Origin: Adiantum capillus-veneris | Lineage: Eukaryota > Streptophyta > Polypodiopsida > Polypodiales > Pteridaceae | Direction of reading: 5' to 3' | NCBI GenBank assembly: GCA_014529385.2 | Contig: CM043969.1 | Span: 73,180,176 to 73,244,175, forward strand | Length of the DNA stretch: 64,000 bases | Part shown: positions 57,968 through 64,000 of the stretch, in pieces | Layout of the letters: each line of letters starts with the position of its first letter | Position numbering within the stretch: position 1 is the first letter of the stretch | Position numbers and translations under genes: made by a program | Notes under the pieces: model-generated | The model's input: the letters and a program-made list of their open reading frames with translations, nothing else | Database searches by the model: none | Told to the model about the DNA's origin: nothing

Positions 57968-58512
57968 TGTCACAAAGTGATGACGTGGCGGACAACAGAA
58001 ACCCTAATTTCTGCCAGAAACCCTAAAATTCCTGCAAACCCTAATTTCTGCCAAAAACCCTAATTTCCGAAAATCGCGTAGGCTTTTAAATTTTTTTTAA
58101 AAAATGATGAGCGACGCGAATTTTGCTTTTTTTTATAAAAAAAAGAGAAAAAGACTCTCTAAGAGAGAGAGAGAACTGATGCTTTTTATTTTAAAAGCTT
58201 TTGGGGCTCTGCTTTTGGGCATCCCTTGTAACCTTTAAATTAGTGGTGAGGGCCTCACTTCTCAGAGCATCTGGACACAGAGTCTGAGAGTGAAACCCTA
58301 ACCGCTCTCTTGTACTTTGATGATTGATTAATACAAAAAGAAATTCCGAAAGGGGCGCCAGTCTTTGGGGCCAATATCTCTAGGCACGGAACTCCGCCGG
58401 GCTAGTGCAAATCTATTGTAATCTAATCTATTGTGATCTATGAATTGTTTTGAAGTGGTTATTTGGTGCTGTCGCGGTTGATTCTTGACTTGGAGTGTCC
58501 AAGTCTGTTACA
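57968..58512 (+). repeat. 5' LTR of element C
   Basis: Starts TGTCACAAAGTGATGACG; AACCCTAA-type motifs at 57993-58065; shared block GAAATTCCGAAAGGGGCGCC at 58341-58360; ends GTCTGTTACA. PBS TGGTATCAGAGC at 58514-58525. Confidence 0.9.
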
Positions 58513-58584
58513 GTGGTATCAGAGCACGGCCGATTTCTCTTCTACGGGAAATCCGATCCCCGAATTTTTTTTTCCGCGGCACTT

Positions 58585-59310
58585 ATGGCTTCACGCAAGG
58601 ATCAGTCGACTCCCTCTGCATCTGGAGATGCGGGCAGGGATCACAACGAAGATTCCGGTAGAGAGTATGGCCCGCCTTGGCCTCCTCAACCGGAGCGACG
58701 AGAGATGGAGTGTCGCCAGTTGATCGGCGATGCAACAAAGATGATGCTCAATTTTGCCAAGGACCCGAAGATGGCAAAATATATGAACCAGACCTCTTTG
58801 GAAGAGGTACAGACGGAGTGGCAGAGAACCACAACACCACTCCCGAAACCCGCTCTCAAGAAACCTTCTTCCTCCAAGAAATATACGGAGAAGGAACTGG
58901 AGAACGTGGTTGATGCACAGATTGCTCAACTTTTCGACGTGCAAAAGAAAGACAAAAAGCACGGCAAAAAGCAGAAGAAAGGTACTGACTTCTCGGGATA
59001 TTTGGGTCGTCGGTCGACATTTGACAAGGCAAAGAAACTGAAGAAGCGCGTCAAGTTTGAAGGCCTACCCAGTTCTTCTTCTTCTTCTTCTTCTGACAGT
59101 TCTTCTAGCTCTTCAGACTCGAGCGAAGAAGACAGGAAAAGCAAAAAGCGAAGCCAGAAACAACGCTTCGGAAAGGGCAAGAAAAAGGCAAGGAAGTCTA
59201 AGTCTCGCCCAGTGAGTGACACTTCTACAGAGTACTCGTCTACGGACAGTTCAGACTCTGACAACAGAAACTTTTATGCGAACAAGAAGAATTTTTCTAA
59301 AGCCAACTAG
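58585..59310 (+). CDS. gag of element C (N-terminal part)
   Basis: ATG at 58585 (MASRKDQSTPSASGDAG) is preferred over an earlier ATG lying in LTR/PBS sequence, and matches the B gag start. Segments: CRQLIGDATKMMLNFAKDPK, YTEKELENVVDAQIAQLFD, KKGTDFSGYLGRRS, a run of Ser, a basic Lys/Arg region, and STEYSSTDSSDSDNRNF. It ends in TAG where element B has CAA within YQYDFLED, so the stop is a lesion; the capsid domain goes on in frame after it. Confidence 0.85.
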   Translation: MASRKDQSTPSASGDAGRDHNEDSGREYGPPWPPQPERREMECRQLIGDATKMMLNFAKDPKMAKYMNQTSLEEVQTEWQRTTTPLPKPALKKPSSSKKYTEKELENVVDAQIAQLFDVQKKDKKHGKKQKKGTDFSGYLGRRSTFDKAKKLKKRVKFEGLPSSSSSSSSDSSSSSSDSSEEDRKSKKRSQKQRFGKGKKKARKSKSRPVSDTSTEYSSTDSSDSDNRNFYANKKNFSKAN

Positions 59311-60540
59311 TATGACTTTCTCGAAGATAAAAGCAAGAAAGTCCGAGAGTTTAAGGAAGGTGGCCACTCGATCAAGTTTGATACTTTTTCAGGATACTCA
59401 AATGCTTCGAAGGCTGTCTCTTTTATACAGCAGTTTGACATCGCTTTCGCGGGAGGACGCTATTCAGAGCACTCCAAGATTCGGAGAGCTGCCTCTTATC
59501 TTAAGGGGAATGCTCGCACTTGGTGGTCCACGGTTCTATTAAACAAGACTGCGCCAGTTAAATGGCTTAAATTTGAAAAGCTTTTTATTTCTTCTTGGTT
59601 GACGCAAGAATATGAACGAGATATACGAGCTGCTTGGAACCATCTTCAGATGACCAAGAGCAATACAGTAAATACTTACTGTGAAAGATTCTGGAGCTCT
59701 TTCTACCCGCCTCTTCATTCAAGAAGATCTTGTTCAGAGAACAGATTGAACGGTTTACCTTGGGTCTACCTACAGAGATCCGAGATCACTGCTTGGAATA
59801 GAAGTCAGCTTCTATTTAGGAGTTGATGAGTCATGCGAAGCGGGGCTTTGCCATTCACTCTGGCAGTCTAACCTACCCCACAGATGAGGCCATGACACAA
59901 CGAGCCGAACAAACTTCTGGGAATGAAAGTAGAAAGAAAAAAGAGCAACCCAGAGAAAAAGGATGCACGACCCAAGCTTACTCCTGAGGAGAGAGCTCGC
60001 TTCATCAGAGAGGGGAAGTGCTTTGGATGCGGGGAACATGGACATATCTCCGCGAAGTTTCCTAAAAAGGCACAGAAAGAACAGAATGATAAAGACGACG
60101 ACAGGTCTGAGAGTTCGAGAGCAGCTGAGGAATGTGGCAGAAAAGGCAGATAGAAAAGCAGAACTGGTACCACATGGCGCTGGACTTGCACCGAATCAAA
60201 TGAATGAAAGTACAAACTTTGCCGCTTTTTGGGGCAAAGTGAAGGATCAAGAAGCTCTTTTGAAGGAGCCAAGGCCAACTTCTTTTCACTTGGAATTGGC
60301 GGCTCGATTTGGAATTACGCCCGACAGACTGACGCCACAGGCGGAGGTAGTTCAACTGGCACCCGGATGGGATGTTGCCATTACACCGAGCATTGGCAAA
60401 CTTTGTTTGCAATGACAGGGGTGTTCAGGGCACGCGAGTGAAGTTCTACTCAGGATCCCTTGGTACCACAAGAACTATGTCGTGGTTGACTACCGGGCCG
60501 AGAAAGCGACTTTGATAAATGAAGGGCTTAGAGATTGTAC
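59311..60540 (+). pseudogene. Element C: gag capsid, zinc knuckle and protease remnants
   Basis: YDFLEDKSKKVREF, RRAASYLKGNARTWWST and WLTQEYERDIRAAWNHLQMT show the capsid domain in shifting frames. The knuckle reads CFGCGEHGHISAKF: the last Cys is replaced by Phe, so zinc binding is lost. In the protease the catalytic loop is deleted (EALLKEPRPTSFHLELAARF). Confidence 0.8.
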
Positions 60541-60654
60541 TTGATGAACTTTAGTTTCTTACTCATTCTTTTGGAAGAGAACTGAACAATGGATAAAGGT
60601 TGAATATGTTTTGACCTGATCAAAAGAACGCCAAGATTTTTCTCCACACTCATG

Positions 60655-61560
60655 CCGATTGCTTTTCAGAGGGCCTGAAGATCAAACCATTGATCTGATA
60701 CCTGGAAGAACGCCACCGAATCGGCCACCTTACCGTGTGAGCCGAGTACAGAATGAAAAGATTATGAACCCAATGAAAGACCATGAAGTTAGAAGCTTCT
60801 TGGGATTGTGTTCGTACTATAGGCGGTTAGAATGTCCATGAAGTTAGAAGCTTCTTGGGATTGTGTTCGTACTATAGGCGGTTCATGCGAAAGTTTGCAG
60901 AGGTTGCTTCCCCTTTCAATATCTTGACACAGAAAGGAGTACCTTTTTTGTGGGGCCCACAGAGGTGACTGCCTTTCAGACATTGAAAGAGAAATTGACT
61001 ACGGGACCTATTTTGACTTTGCGGCACTTGCAGAAGTCATTCGAAGTATATTGTGATGCTTGTGGTCGTAGTCTGGGTGCGGTCTTGATGCAAGAAGGCC
61101 ATGTCATAGCTTACGAGAGCCGTTTGTTCTCTAGGCCGGAGATGACAGCACAGATCTATGAGAAAGAGCTTTTGGCGGTTATCCACGCTCTTACTCAGTG
61201 GCGGCATTACCTACTTGGAGCGGATTTTACTGTCTTTACAGACCATCAGAGTTTGCGCTACTTCTTGTCACAGAAGCAGCTTTCGGAAAAGCAGATGCGG
61301 TGGGCGAACATCTTGTCACAATTCCACTTCCAAATTGTCCATGTGAGGGACAGAAGAATGTGGTGGCAGATACTTTGTCTCGGAAACCGTTGGTTCTGGC
61401 TATTTCCGCGATACATCATAGGAGCTTCGAGGATATGGTCGATCAGTATGCCACAGATACAGATTTTGCAAATATTTTCACACGGATACGGGATGGGGAG
61501 ACAATAGCTGGATACTCCCTTCGAGAAGGCTACTTGATGAAAAAGACTATGTTGTGTGTT
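60655..61560 (+). pseudogene. Element C: RT deletion joint and RNase H
   Basis: DLIPGRTPPNRPPYRVSRVQ (pre-RT) joins directly to VRSFLGLCSYYRRL, so RT is gone. A ~54-bp direct duplication at 60784-60892 repeats the segment coding for FLGLCSYYRR. RNase H follows: SFEVYCDACGRSLGAVLMQE, YEKELLAVIHALTQWRHYLL, TDHQSLRYFLSQKQL; a shift near 61350 breaks it, then LSRKPLVLAISAIHHRSFED. Confidence 0.82.
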
Positions 61561-62760
61561 ACACAGCCGTTGAGGGAAAAGGTTATGACTGAATGCCATT
61601 GTCCACCTTTTACGGGTCACCGCGGCATTGCTACCACCATGAAAGGGGTAGAGAAATACTTCTTTGGGCCGAGACTCAAAAAGGATGTGGAAGAGTTTGT
61701 GCGTAGTTGCTTGGTATGCCAGAAGGTCAAGTTTGACAGGCATAAGGCACAGGGATTGTTACAGCCTTTACCCGTACCCACCCACCCCTGGGAAAGTATT
61801 GCAATGGATTTCATTTTTGATCTCCCAAGAACACAGAATGATCACGATGATTTTCCGATTACATGGCACGTCTGAGACGATTGTCTCCGATAGAGACCCC
61901 AGATTTATGAGTTTGTTTTGGAAGGCAATTTGGGAGAACATTGGCACGCAATTGCAGTTCTCGTCATCGTTCCACTTGCAGACTGACGGGCAATTTGAGA
62001 TTGCCAATTCAATGATTTTAGATTTATTGAAGTCTTGTATCTCGGATCAGAAGACTCAATGGGAAAAGAACCTATCTTTGGTGGAATTTGCCTACAGTAA
62101 CACGATACACTCTTCGACGGGGAAGACGCCATGTGAGATTGTTGAAAGTGCTGCGAAGGTTCCATCCTTCCTAAGCACGAAAGATTAGATATTGGAAGCG
62201 GATGAATATTCGCGAGATTTGGATACGCCTTTTGCCAAGGTTCGCAAGACTTTGCAGAAGTCTCAAGAACGACAGAAAAAGGCAACGGATCACCATCGTC
62301 GCGACTTGAAACTGAAGGAGGATGATTGGGTGCTCTTACTTTTGAGAAGGCACGCCTAAGAAAGAAAAAAGGAAAGGAGAGGCTTTTTCCAAAGCTTAGT
62401 ATGTGATACTACGGACCTTTCCAGATTACAGAAAAGATGAATGATATCTCCTTCCGATTGAAACTGCCAGATACTTGGAGGATTCACAATGCATTGCATG
62501 TGAGTCTCTTGAACCCTGTTAAGGGTGATGTGCCTGATGATGGGGAGCCTGATGAGCAACCCGCAGTGGAAGAAAACGAGGAGATCCTTGTTCCTGAACA
62601 GATTTTGGCACATAATGATACGAAGAAAGGTAAAGTCCGAAGGCGGTTCTTGGTTTAGTTCAAGAACTTTCCTGCATTTGATGCGAAGTGGATGGAGGAG
62701 GAGGACCTAGCAGATACTCCTCGGATTGTGAAACTTTACCTCGATGTTTTGGTTTAGCAT
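61560..62760 (+). pseudogene. Element C: integrase and chromodomain-like tail
   Basis: HHCC zinc domain (HCPPFTGHRG ... CLVCQKVKFDRHKAQG), first catalytic Asp in SIAMDFIFDLPRTQ, then a small deletion (~61850) and a frame change before ETIVSDRDPRFMSLFWKAI (second Asp) and SSSFHLQTDGQFEIANS (Glu). C-terminal pieces follow: a YYGPFQITEKMNDISFRLKL segment, WRIHNALHVSLLNP and EEILVPEQILAH, with stops. 62760-63340 is the 3' tail, with (GTGATGTC)-type repeats at 63150-63215. Confidence 0.82.
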
Positions 62761-63352
62761 AGTCTACTCCAAACGGAACCCAGAAACTCAGCTTGGCCGA
62801 AGATCTGGTGCAATGGGATGCACAAGAGGGGAGTTACTCCGCTCCTTTGTCAACAGATGCCTCGATTTTGATACTAAAGTCACTGATGTCTCTTTGAGCT
62901 TCAGGGATACTGAGAGCTGCTGGATGACTTTATGAAATGGAATTCCTGATTATGATACTGATTTGTTCTTGACTTCTTGTGAGTGCAAGAACTGATAGAC
63001 GAAATGACTGCAGCATTTTGGTCTGATTGATCTCGAATAGACATGGTTGCAATAGGGGTTAGTCAATCGGACATCGATGAGGTCCCGATTGGACCTAGAT
63101 GTGATTGCTAGCTACATTGCCGATAAATCATGGTCTAAGATCCGAATGAATGTTGAATGTCATGTGATGTCCTGTGATGTCTGGTGATGTCCTGTGATGT
63201 CGTGTGATGTGACTGTCGATTTCGTACATGTGCTAGATGTGTGTTCCTAGTACGTAGGTACTAACAGTCAGTGTCTGCTAAGACGGTTTATGGCAGTTGT
63301 CGGTTTTGCAGGCGTAATCGCGGTCGATTACAATGCTTTCAAGAGGGGGGTA

Positions 63353-63863
63353 TGTCACAAAGTGATGACGTGGCGGACAACAGAAACCCTAATTTCTGCC
63401 AGAAACCCTAATTTCCGGAAATCGCGTAGGCTTTTAAATTTTTTTTTAAAAATGATGAGCGACGCGAATTTTGCTTTTTTTTATAAAAAAAAAGAGAAAA
63501 AGACTCTCTGAGAGAGAGAGAGAGAACTGATGCTTTTTATTTTAAAAGCTTTTGGGGCTCTGCTTTTGGGCATCCCTTGTAACCTTTAAATTAGTGGTGA
63601 GGGCCTCACTTCTCAGAGCATCTGGACACAGAGTCTGAGAGTGAAACCCTAACCGCTCTCTTGTACTTTGATGATTAATTAATACAAAAAGAAATACCGA
63701 AAGGGGCGCCAGTCTTTGGGGCCAATATCTCTAGGCACGGAACTCCGTCGGGCCAGTGCAAATCTATTGTAATCTAATCTATTGTGATGTGTGAATTGTT
63801 TTGAAGTGGTTATTTGGTGCTGTCGCGGTTGATTCTTGACTTGGAGTGTCCAAGTCTGTTACA
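63353..63863 (+). repeat. 3' LTR of element C
   Basis: 511 bp, starts TGTCACAAAG. Shorter than the 5' LTR mainly by loss of one AACCCTAA segment. Block GAAATACCGAAAGGGGCGCC at 63690-63709. Confidence 0.9.
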
Positions 63864-64000
63864 ATTGCTAACTACATTGCCGATAAATCATGGTCTAAAA
63901 TTCGAATGAATGTTGAATGTCATGTGATGTCTTGTGATGTCCTGTGATGTGTGATGTGACTGTCGATTGGTGCATGTGCTAGATGTGTGTTCCTAGTGCG
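63864..64000 (+). mobile_element. Element D, right fragment (3' tail, runs off the window)
   Basis: ATTGCTAACTACATTGCCG continues the D sequence broken at 57967 and matches the C tail at 63104-63240, including the GTGATGTC repeats. D's 3' LTR should lie just beyond the window. Confidence 0.8.

Larger units (their letters stand above)
57968..63863 (+). mobile_element. Element C: Ty3/gypsy element inserted into element D, RT deleted
   Basis: LTRs 57968-58512 (545 bp) and 63353-63863 (511 bp), TG...CA. Flanks ATTGA (57963-57967) and ATTGC (63864-63868) form a TSD with one mismatch; the family sequence at 63100 shows ATTGC as the original site. PBS at 58514, polypurine AAGAGGGGGGTA at 63341-63352. 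Gag and RNase H/integrase are present, but the RT palm is deleted between 60780 and 60790 (the pre-RT segment joins directly to FLGLCSYYRRL). Confidence 0.9.

Overview
The window is nuclear DNA of a land plant with a very repeat-rich genome. Evidence for this: one intron-rich eukaryotic gene with GT-AG junctions, Ty3/gypsy elements with chromodomain-like integrase tails primed by initiator-Met tRNA, a LINE, TTTAGGG-type motifs inside LTRs, and almost no other single-copy sequence. A fern, lycophyte or gymnosperm-like genome would fit, but the sequence alone does not fix the species.

Layout. (1) 81-4631, minus strand: the 3' twelve coding exons of a NOP14 homologue (ribosome biogenesis, nucleolus). 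The exons for the first ~100 residues are not recognisable in the window. (2) 4632-6600: intergenic or intronic DNA with G/C homopolymers and a possible LTR end. (3) About 6610-26525: one minus-strand LINE broken into three pieces (6610-7118, 13218-15445, 25373-26525) by two LTR elements, each with its own target-site duplication (TSD). These are element F (7119-13217, TSD GAGGG) and element E1 (15446-25367, TSD TGTAT). F holds a reversed LTR fragment and a solo E-type LTR (TSD ACTAA), which itself carries a hAT-like MITE (8-bp TSD GGTCTATG). E1 holds a reversed A-type LTR, which carries a second, truncated A element. (4) 27535-29201: 5' half of an H-family LTR element. (5) 29456-52037: element B (Ty3/gypsy, integrase deleted). 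It is interrupted by element G (29643-35400, TSD GTTTT, gag-protease only), a solo H LTR (TSD AGTCG), the near-complete chromovirus-like element A (37271-47036, TSD CCGAG) and a TIR element with TTAA flanks (49371-50681). A is itself interrupted by another solo H LTR (TSD CACAA). B sits in a reversed E-like LTR. (6) 52038-56774: LTR debris and element E2. (7) 56775-64000: element D, split by element C (57968-63863).

Most original finding. The E family (two coding copies, E1 and E2, plus solo LTRs) is an LTR retrotransposon without recognisable protease, RT, RNase H or integrase. It carries a ~500-codon ORF conserved in both copies: a gag-like start, a coiled coil, a His/Asp-rich repeat domain, and an unfamiliar C-terminal domain. 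A TAA stop lies at the same place in both copies, with the frame continuing open beyond it. E-family elements are presumably moved by proteins of autonomous relatives such as A.

Second theme. Several LTR families that otherwise differ share a ~50-bp block just after a TATA-like sequence (GAAATACCGAAAGGGGCGCC, spacer, GGGGCCAATA), in both orientations across the window. It looks like a shared core promoter or RNA 5' leader.

All boundaries were read by eye; splice sites and element ends are supported by GT-AG/phase agreement and by TSDs, not by alignment software.
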